This document shows, piece after piece, positions 18,753-27,922 of a DNA stretch of 64,000 bases. Made by a program: the position numbers and the translations under genes. A model generated the notes under the pieces. That model saw only the letters and a program-made list of their open reading frames with translations. It made no database searches and had not been told where the DNA came from. Source of the stretch: CAZAQV01 sp964487255. Lineage in GTDB: Bacteria; Myxococcota_A; Polyangia; Polyangiales; CAZAQV01. The stretch's first letter is position 1, and the number at the start of each line of letters is the position of its first letter. The stretch is from NCBI GenBank assembly GCA_964487255.1, contig CAZAQV010000020.1, forward strand, positions 54,037 through 118,036. The letters run 5' to 3'.

Positions 18753-19406
18753 TTGAGTGACCACGAACTCGATTTAGAGCGACGCAAACGTACCGGCTTC
18801 TCGGAGGTCGTCTTTGCCCCTGGCAAGAGCGCCGCACAACTGCGCCAGATTATCGAGGCGATGCGGGAGCTCGACGTTGTGATCGCGACGCGCGTAAGCA
18901 CCGAACAAGCCGCTTCACTCGAGCCTCACTTTCCAGATGGCCGCTATGATAGCCGTGCGCGCGTATGGACACTCGGCAGCCGCACACCCAAAGTTCAGGG
19001 TCGGATCACTATCGCAACGGCCGGCACCACGGACTTGCCCACGGCTTACGAAGCCCGAGCGGTCACGACAGCGTACGGCCACGAGACGACCTTGATCGCT
19101 GACGTCGGCGTGGCCGGGATTCACCGCATTCTCGAAAAACAAAAAGCGTTGCAGTGCGCCGATGTGGTGATCGTGGTGGCAGGCATGGACGGCGCCCTGC
19201 CTTCTGTCGTGGGCGGTCTAGTTCGCGCGCCGGTCATCGCCGTCCCAACGTCCGTGGGCTACGGCGCCGCTTTCGAGGGTCTCGCCGCGCTTCTGACCAT
19301 GCTCAACAGCTGCGCGCCCGGCGTCACAGTCGTCAACATCGACAACGGCTTCGGCGCTGCCTACGCTGCCTGTCAGATGATCGAAAAGCTCAAGGCACAA
19401 CCATGA
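18753..19406 (+). CDS. larB: Pyridinium-3,5-biscarboxylic acid mononucleotide synthase LarB
   Basis: LarB carboxylates nicotinic acid adenine dinucleotide and releases AMP, the first step to the nickel-pincer nucleotide cofactor (NPN). The C-terminal NCAIR-mutase-like (PurE-like) domain is clear: TAGTTDLPTAYEA, DVGVAGIHRIL, VVAGMDGALPSVVGGL, VPTSVGYGAAF and the closing NIDNGFGAAY. It starts at a TTG preceded by GGAG, three bases after the upstream stop. At 217 residues it is slightly short at the N-terminus, but LDLERRKRTGFSEVVFAPGK matches the family start. larC overlaps its stop. Confidence 0.9.
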   Translation: MSDHELDLERRKRTGFSEVVFAPGKSAAQLRQIIEAMRELDVVIATRVSTEQAASLEPHFPDGRYDSRARVWTLGSRTPKVQGRITIATAGTTDLPTAYEARAVTTAYGHETTLIADVGVAGIHRILEKQKALQCADVVIVVAGMDGALPSVVGGLVRAPVIAVPTSVGYGAAFEGLAALLTMLNSCAPGVTVVNIDNGFGAAYAACQMIEKLKAQP

Positions 19407-20626
19407 GTGGGCGCGTGCTCTACCTCGACGCTATCGGGGGCGCGTCCGGCGACATGATCTGCGGGGCTCTACTCGACGTCGGCGTTTCACTCGAGACGAT
19501 GAAAGAAGCGCTCGCAGCACTCCGTCTTGCAGAACTCGACGTCCGGGTCGAGCGAACTGAGCGACACGCGATCAGCGCAAACCGCTTCGTTGTCGAACAC
19601 CCCGAAGAGCACCACCACCGCACCTACCGCGACATTGACACCATGCTGGGCGCTCTGAGCGGCGACACCCAACGTATTGCCCGTACCGCTTTCGCCAAGT
19701 TGGCAGCAGCCGAGGCCAAAGTGCATGGCATCGCCGTCGACGACGTTCACTTTCACGAAGTGGGCGCACTCGACTCGATCGCGGATATTGTGTGCGCAGC
19801 AGCCGGGTTCGCGGCACTTGAACGGGAGCATCCGGGCTTAGAGGTCCTCGTTTCGTCACTGCCTCTTGGTCAAGGATTCGTTCGCGCCGCACACGGCGTG
19901 CTCCCCCTACCCGCACCTGCCACACTGGAATGCCTAGCCGGGTTCGATACCTACGACAGCGGGCTTCAGGCAGAATGCGTGACGCCAACGGGGGCGGCGC
20001 TGCTGGCCGCCGTTGCGCGTTCATCACATCGGCCATCGATGCGACCACTGCATGTCGGTTGGGGCGCAGGAACACGGGACAGCAAGGAGCGCCCGAACGT
20101 GCTGCGAGCCATTCTTGCGGAACACGCGCAGACGCTGGCACACGGAGCAAGCGACCTGGGTCTGCGAACTCGCGAACTTATCTTACTCGAAACCAACCTC
20201 GACGACACAAGCCCAGAAGTCGTCGCCAGCTGCGTAGACGAGCTGCTCGAAGCAGGCGCACGCGACGCCTGGCAGACCTCTATCACCATGAAGAAAGGTC
20301 GCGTGGCGGTCAAACTCTCTGCACTCGCCGACCTTGAGCTGCAAGCCTCGCTGAGCGCTCGCATCATGGCTTCAACCGGCACGCTCGGAGTGCGTGCCCT
20401 TCGGGTATCGCGAACTGAGCGAGACCGTCGCATCGAAACCGTGTCGACCCCCTACGGCCCCATCCGCGTTAAGATCGCCGATGGCGATGGCTTAGCGCCC
20501 TCCGCGAAGGCAGAATACGACGACTGCCAACGGGCTGCGCGCAAGCATCAGGTCACCCTCGAACAAGTCCGCCAAGCCGCCGAGTCCGCCATCAAGCAGT
20601 CTCATTCCTCCCCCGGCTCCCATTGA
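19403..20626 (+). CDS. larC: Nickel-pincer cofactor nickel insertion protein LarC
   Basis: LarC is the CTP-dependent cyclometallase that inserts nickel into the bis-thiocarboxylated pyridinium nucleotide. The 407-residue protein starts LYLDAIGGASGDMICGALLD, the family signature. It has a His-rich stretch (EEHHHRT), DDVHFHEVGALDSIADIVCAA, ETNLDDTSPEVV and the C-terminal ITMKKGRVAVKLSAL. The larger frame from 19154 runs inside larB; the ATG at 19403 overlaps the larB stop by four bases. LarE, the sulfur-transfer enzyme between LarB and LarC, is not in the window. Confidence 0.93.
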   Translation: MSGRVLYLDAIGGASGDMICGALLDVGVSLETMKEALAALRLAELDVRVERTERHAISANRFVVEHPEEHHHRTYRDIDTMLGALSGDTQRIARTAFAKLAAAEAKVHGIAVDDVHFHEVGALDSIADIVCAAAGFAALEREHPGLEVLVSSLPLGQGFVRAAHGVLPLPAPATLECLAGFDTYDSGLQAECVTPTGAALLAAVARSSHRPSMRPLHVGWGAGTRDSKERPNVLRAILAEHAQTLAHGASDLGLRTRELILLETNLDDTSPEVVASCVDELLEAGARDAWQTSITMKKGRVAVKLSALADLELQASLSARIMASTGTLGVRALRVSRTERDRRIETVSTPYGPIRVKIADGDGLAPSAKAEYDDCQRAARKHQVTLEQVRQAAESAIKQSHSSPGSH

Positions 20627-20643
20627 GACTCAGCCGCCACCGA

Positions 20644-21312
20644 CTAGGGCAGCGGCGCGCATGCCGCTGGTGGGTCGGAGAGATCGACTTCGTGCATCTG
20701 CCACGGACTCATGTCGAAGTGAAAGTGGTTTGCGTGCCCGGGATAACCCGGACCGAACACGCCGCGAAAGAGTCGGCGCCGCATCACTTCGCTCGCTAGC
20801 TCGCGCAAAAAGCAGGCATGCACAGATTGCCGACCTTGCGCATTCCAATGCCGGAGCACACTGATTCGAAACCCACGCCGCAAATGTCGCGGCAACGCCC
20901 TCGCCCGCGCACCCCGAGCACGAGCGAAGCGAAAAGCCGAGATGTCGACTGCATTCGCCAAGCCATGTTCACTCAAGTAATTCGGCCAACCACGGATGCG
21001 TCGACAGTTGAACGAGCCAAGGTGCTCGATGCGTCGTGGCGCGCGACCATAGTGCTTCAGCGCGAGCTCCTCGACGAGCTGCTCAAGCGCATCGAGTCTC
21101 GGCGTGAGGTGCGGATTCACGGACAACGCACTCTGGTATCGAATCTTGTTTCCCCGATAGCGAACAACGCCCACATCCGGACATTTGACCCGTCCACGGG
21201 TAGACGTCATGCGCGAGACGTCGTCGAGCGGGTAGTCCGAAGCTCGCGCAAAAAGCGGCGACGACAGCAGAATGAACAGGCAAAACGAGCGAATAATGAG
21301 GCAGAACGGCAC
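20644..21312 (-). CDS. Secreted extensin-like (ExtC) peptidase-fold protein
   Basis: A 222-residue protein with a signal peptide (IIRSFCLFILLSSPLFARA) and a C-terminal domain of the extensin-like family, related to D,D-peptidases of the M15/LAS fold. Likely metal ligands are His and Asp of SEHGLANAVDIS and the last His residues of HANHFHFDM, which match the HxxxxAxD and HxH patterns of the fold. It probably acts in the periplasm on peptidoglycan or a similar polymer; activity is inferred. It is convergent with larC, 18 bases away, and divergent from the CAP lipoprotein gene. Confidence 0.8.
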   Translation of the reverse strand: MPFCLIIRSFCLFILLSSPLFARASDYPLDDVSRMTSTRGRVKCPDVGVVRYRGNKIRYQSALSVNPHLTPRLDALEQLVEELALKHYGRAPRRIEHLGSFNCRRIRGWPNYLSEHGLANAVDISAFRFARARGARARALPRHLRRGFRISVLRHWNAQGRQSVHACFLRELASEVMRRRLFRGVFGPGYPGHANHFHFDMSPWQMHEVDLSDPPAACAPLP

Positions 21313-21422
21313 GGACCCTGGGTTAGACGTCTCAGCACCCGTTTCGTTGGGTCAAAAGTGCAAAACGGAGGGGCGTGGCGGCAACACGCTGCAATCTCTG
21401 TTATCTAGAGGGTGTCGTGCGC

Positions 21423-23006
21423 ATGCCAGCAAAACTCTTTCTGATCCTTGCTGCGGTCGCCTGCGGCGGCTCGTCGAGCGCGACCGACCCGCACTCGACA
21501 GCCGACGACTCTCCGGAGGCGCGCGCCGCGCAGGCGCAGATGATCGAGTACGAGCGCCCCGAAGAAGAGCGCGACGTGTACACGACCCGAAGCGTCAACC
21601 CCACCATCGGCAGCTCCCTCGAAGTTGCGCTGCGCTCCGACTTAACGCTGATGCGACCGCTACGGCCCGATGGAAATCTCGACGCTTTCGCGCGCTGGGT
21701 GCTGCGCGAGATCGGTCGTGGTCGCGAGCCGAACGGCGGCTCCAACGCATTTGCCGCGTCGTGGCTCGGCCTGCCCGACACCAACCTCGTGCTCACGACC
21801 TTTGGCGGGGATTCGCTCGCGGCCTGTAAAAAGAGCCTGCACACACAAGCCGCGGACGTGCTGCGCGTGTCCAGAGAGTTCACCCACTACGGCATCTCCG
21901 AGGACTGCGCAGACTCCGGCTACGGTGCGCTCGTGCTCAGTGCCCGGCACGCAGAGCTCTCAGACACCGCCATCGAAACCGATGCCGCCAGTACGTCGGT
22001 GCAGATCACACTTCATCAGGGGTGGTCCGATGGCACCGTCGTTGTCACCTCGCCAACAGGCGAGACACAGAACTTACCCATCGATGGCCGACGCGCGCGT
22101 GTTCCCATTCAGCTGCCACGGCCAGGACGCTATCAAGTGGAGGTCACTGCGGTGGGCGCGCACGGCCCAGCACTACTCTACAACTTTCCCATCTTCGCAT
22201 CGATCGAACGACCGGAGCGCTGGCTCGAAGCCCCGGAGGTCAACCAGGCGCCCCGCTCCGCGACCGAAGTCGAAGCGCAGCTTCACACCATGGTCAACCG
22301 CGAACGCGCACGACGCGGCCTGGGCGTACTCACGCGCGACCCGAGAATCGATGCAGTCGCCCGCGCTCACAGCCAGGAGATGGCCAAGCTCGAACGCGTG
22401 GCGCACCATTCGCCCACGACCGGTTCCCACCACGATCGGTTGACAGCCGCAGGGCTTAGCTGGCCCATCTCTGTCGAAAACCTCGCGCGCGCGCGCAACG
22501 GTTTTTCGGCGTGCCAGGGCCTGATGGACTCACCGGCCCACCGTGCGGGGCTCCTCGATCCGAACGTCACCCATGTCGGTGTCGGTGGAGTCATGGACCG
22601 AAGCAACGAGACGGTATTTTTGACGTGGGTCGCTGTGGGTGAGCCCAATGTCGAAATCGAAGATCTCGTCGACAACGCCAACGAGCACGTTCGGCAGACG
22701 ACCGGCGCGTCACGAAAGCCGTTTTTGGATCGCCTCGCACAGGCTTTCATCGAACGCTACGTCAAGTCAGATCAGCCGATGGAAGTGGTCTGGAAGGCGA
22801 CTCCGCGTAACGAGAACGAGATTGCGAAGCGCTATCAAGCGCTGCACCCGCATCTGTTCATGAAGAACACCAACGCCATGGAGGTCGACGACTTCGCCGG
22901 CGTCGAAAAAGGGCAAGACTACGGAATGGCGGCGGCCGTTTCATCACGCCCGGACGACCCCAAGGGCTCGATTCGGCTGATCGTGGTGTTCGGACAGCCC
23001 CGCTAA
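21423..23006 (+). CDS. CAP-domain lipoprotein
   Basis: A 527-residue lipoprotein: from the ATG at 21423 it starts MPAKLFLILAAVACGG, with a lipobox ending in Cys14. The first 270 residues hold a beta-rich region with no clear family. Residues about 275-400 form a CAP/SCP domain: TMVNRERARRGLGVLTRDPRIDAVARAHSQEMA, AHHSPTTGSHHDRL, SVENLARA and SPAHRAGLLDPNVTHVGVG, with the His and Glu residues of the CAP cavity kept. A C-terminal 100-residue extension follows. In bacteria such proteins are exported and often envelope-linked; the substrate is unknown. The longer frame from 21375 has no RBS. Confidence 0.85.
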   Translation: MPAKLFLILAAVACGGSSSATDPHSTADDSPEARAAQAQMIEYERPEEERDVYTTRSVNPTIGSSLEVALRSDLTLMRPLRPDGNLDAFARWVLREIGRGREPNGGSNAFAASWLGLPDTNLVLTTFGGDSLAACKKSLHTQAADVLRVSREFTHYGISEDCADSGYGALVLSARHAELSDTAIETDAASTSVQITLHQGWSDGTVVVTSPTGETQNLPIDGRRARVPIQLPRPGRYQVEVTAVGAHGPALLYNFPIFASIERPERWLEAPEVNQAPRSATEVEAQLHTMVNRERARRGLGVLTRDPRIDAVARAHSQEMAKLERVAHHSPTTGSHHDRLTAAGLSWPISVENLARARNGFSACQGLMDSPAHRAGLLDPNVTHVGVGGVMDRSNETVFLTWVAVGEPNVEIEDLVDNANEHVRQTTGASRKPFLDRLAQAFIERYVKSDQPMEVVWKATPRNENEIAKRYQALHPHLFMKNTNAMEVDDFAGVEKGQDYGMAAAVSSRPDDPKGSIRLIVVFGQPR

Positions 23007-23009
23007 GCT

Positions 23010-24301
23010 ATGCGCACGCCAGGGCAATCCGTCTCACAAGAGGCCACCGATCTCACCCGACTCGCTGTGCCGCTCGCCCTGGGGCACTTGGGCACGCACC
23101 TGATGGGGGTCGTCGACACGGCGGTCATCGGTCGCTTTAGTGAAACGGCGCTCGCCGCGGTAGGCCTCGGCAACTCTATCTACTTTGCGATAGGTGTGCT
23201 TGGGATGGGCGTTCTGTTGGGCCTCGACCCAATCATTTCACAGGCCGTCGGAGCAAGCGAAGACGCCGAAGCGCACACCACCTTCTGGCAGGGGCTTTGG
23301 CTGGCTCTGATCCTCTCCCTTCCAATTATCCTACTCATCGAGGGGTCGACTTGGTTGCTCCATTTGACACCGATTGAAGAAGACGTTGTTCGACTGGCCA
23401 CGGAGTACATCGATGCAAGGATTCTCAGCGTCGTTCCGTTCTTTGTGTTCCTCGGCGCTCGCTCATTTCTGCAGTCCTACGACGTCACCCGCCCGTTCGT
23501 CATCGCTGTAGTCCTTGCAAACATCATCAATCTCCCGCTCAACATCGTCTTGGTATTCGGCGATGTCGTCCTGATAGAGCTGGGCCTCGAAGCGATGGGG
23601 ATCCCAGCATTTGGCGTTCGAGGCGCCGGGTGGGCTACGTTCTTTGCCGCTACTGTCCAGATGGCTGTGATGGGTTCGTCGGCATTCCGATTTCGCTCAC
23701 CATCTTTGCAGAAGTGGCGTTTTTCTCGATCACCGGCGTTATGGCGGCTTGGCTCGGTTCGCGCTCTCTCGCTGCACACAACGTCGCGCTGACCCTCGCG
23801 GGAACCACTTTTCAGGTCGCGTTGGCGCTGGGAACAGCCGCTTCCGTACGCGTCGGCCAAGCCATCGGCGCGCGCAATACGCCCAAAGCACGGCTGGCCG
23901 GGATGATCGCGCTATCGATAGGCACCGTTTGGATGTCACTCGGCGCAATCGTTTTCCTTTGCTTTCCGAAGGAACTCGCCGCGTTGATGACCAATGAAGT
24001 CGGTGTACTTGAGGCCGCCAGCCCGCTCATCATGACCGCAGCAGCCTTCCAGCTTGTTGACGGAGCGCAAGCGGTGATGAACGGCGCATTGCGAGGCGCT
24101 GGCGACACACGTTTTGCGTTTTTGGCCAATGCAGCTGGGCACTACTTGCTCGGACTCCCCTTCGCGGTCATCGCCGCTTTTGTACTCGAGTGGGGCGCGA
24201 GCGGCCTGTGGTGGGGCCTGTGCGCGGGCCTCGCCGCGGTCAGTGTCATCCTCATGGGTCGTTTCTGGATCATCTCTTCTCGCCCGATCGCGCGCATCTG
24301 A
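23010..24301 (+). pseudogene. MATE-family efflux transporter, frameshifted with a small internal deletion
   Basis: MATE transporters expel cationic drugs or metabolites by Na+ or H+ antiport. The first frame (23010 to about 23670) gives the six-helix N-lobe: RLAVPLALGHLGTHLMGVVDTAVIGR, GLDPIISQAVGA, ARSFLQSYDVTRP and GVRGAGWAT. The C-lobe continues in another frame from about 23670 (GIPISLTIFAEVAFFSITG, SLAAHNVAL, GAGDTRF) to 24301. The two join at a site where the normal linker between helices 6 and 7 is about 20-40 residues shorter than usual, so the lesion looks like a deletion that also shifts the frame. A sequencing error could explain the shift but not the lost linker. Confidence 0.8.
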
Positions 24302-24317
24302 CGCTCTCGTTCTCTAT

Positions 24318-25001
24318 TTAATGAAAGTGCAGAAGCATGTTGTGCGCGACATGACCGAAGATGAGCGGCCACAGGTTACCGATGCGTGCGTAGCCGAGAG
24401 CGAACAGCGCACCGACGATGAACGTCGCAAAAACTTTGACGGGCCCTCCGTCGTAGTGGGGAACAGCAAAAGCTACAGCGCTAAGTAAAATAATGCTACG
24501 GGTGCGCCACCCGCGCTGCCGCAAACGCCCCACCAAGTAGCCGCGATAAAACACCTCCTCTGCCAACGCCGAGAGCGGCACGAAGAGCCAAACCTGAAAG
24601 CCTTTCTCCCAGACCGTGCGCGCAGGCCAGTCGTTCGAGTCCATGGCCCACTTCGCAAAGTCGGTGAAGCGGTCGGCAAACTCGAAACTTAGTCCCATCA
24701 CCGCCGCCATGACTGCCCAGGCGGGCAGCGAAAAGAACAGCTGCATCAAGCTTGGCTTCCGAAAACCTAACCCGTGCGGCCCTAACCCTGCGCGCTGTGC
24801 GAAGGCGAACAAGATCAGTAGATCTGCAACCATCGTGAACACCGAGTTGAGCTCTTGCGCCCAGAAGTTGGGCGAAATGGACTGCTCGCCCCAAATGAGT
24901 TCGTTAAACCCCCCGTTGAAGGGAAGGATCGACCAGACCACCAGCAGCGCCACCAGCTCCAACGCAAACCCATCGCGGGCGGAGGGCGCGTCATCATGCA
25001 T
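24318..25001 (-). CDS. CPBP-family intramembrane metalloprotease
   Basis: A 227-residue membrane protein with the three CPBP (Abi/Rce1-like) motifs: EEVFYRGYL, FAVPHYDGG and HVAHNML, each in or next to a membrane segment, as needed for zinc-independent glutamate protease chemistry. Such proteins cleave prenylated or membrane peptides, or act in bacteriocin self-immunity; its substrate is unknown. The start at 25001 overlaps the namZ stop by eight bases, so it is probably co-translated with that muropeptide enzyme. The frame to 25076 is rejected because it runs further into namZ. Confidence 0.85.
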   Translation of the reverse strand: MHDDAPSARDGFALELVALLVVWSILPFNGGFNELIWGEQSISPNFWAQELNSVFTMVADLLILFAFAQRAGLGPHGLGFRKPSLMQLFFSLPAWAVMAAVMGLSFEFADRFTDFAKWAMDSNDWPARTVWEKGFQVWLFVPLSALAEEVFYRGYLVGRLRQRGWRTRSIILLSAVAFAVPHYDGGPVKVFATFIVGALFALGYARIGNLWPLIFGHVAHNMLLHFH

Positions 25002-26166
25002 CGTAGAGCAGCCACCCCTTTCGCTGCTCGACAAACTCCGTGCCGCCGCGGCGCTCGGCCTCGAGCACATCCGCAAGCTCCCCCCCCCCTTCGAGACACT
25101 TTCGGTACTCCGGACCGCCGGTCAGCAAGTCGATCGCGGGTCGATCTGACACGAACTCGTAGGGCTCTGTGCGCCATGCAAAGCCTGTGTGCGCCGCGTG
25201 CTTAAACACAGCGGCAAGCAAACGAAGATAGGCCTCGTACGGGGAAAAGCGCTGCCGGTCGATCACGTGGGGCTGCACACCGACGCAAACTTGCTTTCCC
25301 CACTTATGAAACGTCGGCTCAAAGTGCACTGGGCGCAGAATTGCACCCTCGATTTGCACATTGTCGAACATCCGGGCTTCGAGGAAGGGCGCCCCCCAAA
25401 GTTCAAAAGGACGCGTCGTACCACGTCCTTCGGACAGGTTGGTGGCCTCGATGAGGCAGCCGCCAGGGTACACGACGGCAGTCTCCACCGTCGGCATATT
25501 GGGTGAAGGCATGACCCAGGGAAGCCGCGTATCTTCCCAGTACATCCCCCGCTGCCAGCCACGCAGCGGCACCACTTCCAAGGCGGAGCGGTCGAGGCCC
25601 TCCAGCGCCACAACCATGCTCAAGATCTCGCAAAGCGTCATGCCGTGCCGAACGGCCACGGGATAGTGACCCACGAAGGAGCGATATCCTTGGCGCTGAG
25701 GGGCTCCCTCGACGCGATCGCCCCCGAGCGGATTGGGCCGGTCCAGTGCGATCACCGGCACACCTACACGCGCGCACGACTTGAGCATGATGGCAGCCGT
25801 CCACACGTAGGTGTAGTAACGCGCGCCCACGTCTTGCAGGTCGATCACGACGGCGTCGAGGTCTCTGATCCAGGCCTCTTGCGGGGCGAGGTCCTCTTCT
25901 CGCTCCCCGTAAAGCGAATAGGTCGGAAGCCGATTGGCAGCCTCCCCCGAAACGCCGATCATATCCTGTGCGGTGGCGAAAAAGCCGTGCTCCGGCCCGA
26001 ACAGCTTCACCACGTTGGCGCCGCAGCCCGAAACGATTTCGACGGCGTGTCTTAGCTTCGCGTCCACACTTGCCGCATGCGCCAACACACCTACGCGCTT
26101 GCCCGTGAGGCGCTTTACCCATTGCGATTCGCGAGCCGCCAATCGATCAAGTCCCGTCTCGACCAC
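24994..26166 (-). CDS. namZ: Exo-beta-N-acetylmuramidase NamZ-like protein (DUF1343, GH171)
   Basis: The DUF1343 family was shown in Bacillus to be NamZ, which removes terminal MurNAc from peptidoglycan fragments. The 390-residue protein has the family pattern: KRVGVLAHAASVD, KLFGPEHGFFATAQD, PTYSLYGE, AVVIDLQDVGARYYTYVWT, DRPNPLGGDRVEG, PSPNMPTVETAVVYPGGCLIEATNLSEGRGTT (seen as separate blocks) and YEFVSDRPAIDLLTG near the end. No signal peptide is visible, so here it may act in the cytoplasm in muropeptide recycling. It starts 15 bases after pyrB ends. Confidence 0.88.
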   Translation of the reverse strand: MVETGLDRLAARESQWVKRLTGKRVGVLAHAASVDAKLRHAVEIVSGCGANVVKLFGPEHGFFATAQDMIGVSGEAANRLPTYSLYGEREEDLAPQEAWIRDLDAVVIDLQDVGARYYTYVWTAAIMLKSCARVGVPVIALDRPNPLGGDRVEGAPQRQGYRSFVGHYPVAVRHGMTLCEILSMVVALEGLDRSALEVVPLRGWQRGMYWEDTRLPWVMPSPNMPTVETAVVYPGGCLIEATNLSEGRGTTRPFELWGAPFLEARMFDNVQIEGAILRPVHFEPTFHKWGKQVCVGVQPHVIDRQRFSPYEAYLRLLAAVFKHAAHTGFAWRTEPYEFVSDRPAIDLLTGGPEYRKCLEGGGELADVLEAERRGGTEFVEQRKGWLLYDA

Positions 26167-26181
26167 GTTCGTCCTCGCTTT

Positions 26182-27132
26182 CTAGGCTTCCGAACCGAGC
26201 ATATACAGGCACGCCATGCGCACCGCGACACCCGCCTCCACCTGGTCGAGCACTTTGCTACGCGGTCCGTCAGCAATATCGGGGTCGATTTCAACCCCGC
26301 GGTTCATGGGGCCCGGGTGCATCACGATCGCATCGTTTTTCGCATAGCGAATCGACTCGCTCGTGATGCCGTAGAAACGATTGTATTCGCGCAAGCTCGG
26401 TATGCGCGCGCCCTCGATACGTTCGCGTTGGATGCGAAGCGCCATCACCACGTCTGCGCCCTCGAGCCCAGAGCGCAACGAAGTGTGAGCCTCCGCGCCC
26501 CAGACCTCGGGATGGATGGGGAGCAATGACTTTGGCGCCACAAATCTCACCGTCGCGCCCAGCGTGCGGAGCAGCCAAGCGTTCGACTTCGCCACACGCG
26601 AATGCGCGATGTCCCCGCAAATGGCAACGACCAACCCTTCGATCGTGCCCTTCTCTCGCAGCATCGTGAAGGCATCGAGCAACGCTTGTGTCGGGTGTTC
26701 GTGAATGCCGTCACCCGCGTTAAGGATCGAAGCTTTCATATGTTGGGCGACAAAATGTGGCGCACCCGAGTGTTGATGACGCACCACCACCATATCGGGG
26801 TGCATGGCCTGAATGGTCGTGATCGTGTCGTAAAGGGACTCGCCTTTGCTGACCGATGAGGTGGCAACGCTCAGGTTCACGATGTCTGCACTCAAGCGCT
26901 TGGCGGCCAACTCAAACGAGGTGCGTGTGCGCGTCGATGGCTCGTAAAATAGGTTTACGAGCGTTTTGCCACGCAAGGTGGGGACCTTGCGGACCGGACG
27001 CCGCGAAACCTCAAAGAAGGCCTCTGCTGTGCTCAGGATGTATTCGGCTACCCCGCGCGACATGTCCTCGACACCCAACAAGTGCTTCTGTCGCGGCGCA
27101 GGTAGCACACTATGCTGCACGGCTTCGCTCAT
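26182..27132 (-). CDS. pyrB: Aspartate carbamoyltransferase catalytic subunit PyrB
   Basis: PyrB joins carbamoyl phosphate and aspartate, the committed step of pyrimidine synthesis. The 316-residue protein shows the carbamoyl-phosphate loop STRTRTSFE, SVSKGES, VVRHQHSGA, HPTQALLDAFT, and the C-terminal HPGPMNRGVEI. It begins within the pyrR stop (ATGA), giving the common pyrR-pyrB pair. No pyrI regulatory subunit or pyrC follows; the next gene is namZ. Confidence 0.97.
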   Translation of the reverse strand: MSEAVQHSVLPAPRQKHLLGVEDMSRGVAEYILSTAEAFFEVSRRPVRKVPTLRGKTLVNLFYEPSTRTRTSFELAAKRLSADIVNLSVATSSVSKGESLYDTITTIQAMHPDMVVVRHQHSGAPHFVAQHMKASILNAGDGIHEHPTQALLDAFTMLREKGTIEGLVVAICGDIAHSRVAKSNAWLLRTLGATVRFVAPKSLLPIHPEVWGAEAHTSLRSGLEGADVVMALRIQRERIEGARIPSLREYNRFYGITSESIRYAKNDAIVMHPGPMNRGVEIDPDIADGPRSKVLDQVEAGVAVRMACLYMLGSEA

Positions 27133-27662
27133 CGGGACTCCTTCGACACGATCGTAAGACCGTCCTGCGTCTCAAGGACCTTGAGGCGCGCGCTGCGCGA
27201 GACCTCCGCACTGGTTGCACAGAAGTCTGGTGCAATCGGCAACTCGCGCCCACCACGGTCGACGAGTACGGCAAGCCAGATGCGCCGGGGACGGCCAAAG
27301 TCTTGCAAGCACTCGATCGCCGCGCGAATCGTGCGCCCGGTCTGTAGCACATCGTCGACGATGATGACGTCACGCCCTTCGACGTCGAAATCGATACGTG
27401 AAGGGCCAATCTTCGGATCGGGAAGCGCCGTGGCAGCGTCGTCCCGGTAGAGGGCGATATCGACCTCTCCGACGTCGCGGACACCCAGCGCACTCCGCAA
27501 ATGCTCAACGATGGGAAGCCCTCCGCGACGAATCGCGACCAGCGCGCATTGGGAGCCAAGCCGCTCGTCGATCTGCTTGCGTAGCGTGCTCAGCAGCTCT
27601 GCCGTCTGAGCCTCGTTCCACAAAACTTCACCCGAAGCGCCGGAGCTCATGCCCGGCACCAT
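27129..27662 (-). CDS. pyrR: Bifunctional PyrR: pyr operon regulator and uracil phosphoribosyltransferase
   Basis: PyrR binds pyr mRNA in many bacteria to control attenuation and also makes UMP from uracil and PRPP. The protein has the PRTase fold with VAIRRGGLPIVEHL, DIALYRDD and the PRPP loop VIIVDDVLQTGRTIRAAI, then LVDRGGRELPI. Two ATGs are possible, at 27662 and 27650; neither has a strong RBS. No anti-antiterminator stem-loop is obvious upstream, so regulation by attenuation is not shown here. Confidence 0.92.
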   Translation of the reverse strand: MVPGMSSGASGEVLWNEAQTAELLSTLRKQIDERLGSQCALVAIRRGGLPIVEHLRSALGVRDVGEVDIALYRDDAATALPDPKIGPSRIDFDVEGRDVIIVDDVLQTGRTIRAAIECLQDFGRPRRIWLAVLVDRGGRELPIAPDFCATSAEVSRSARLKVLETQDGLTIVSKESR

Positions 27663-27922
27663 AACCCACGCCTACCACGCGGTAAACGCTGGGCAATCAA
27701 CCGATCGGCAATGCTGATCAGATCTTCGAGCCGAGCCGTATCCCCTCGAGAGGCATGACGCGTGGACACGCGTAGCCAATCGTCGTGTCCTCACAAAACG
27801 CGCAAAACAGGCCTGTTCTCTTTCCCTTTGCCAGCCCTCTGGAGCAATCGCTTGTGCTGCGCACTTGCCAAAAGGCCTGCAACTATGGGATCAAACAGGG
27901 CGCCAAAGCTCGAGGGGGCACT

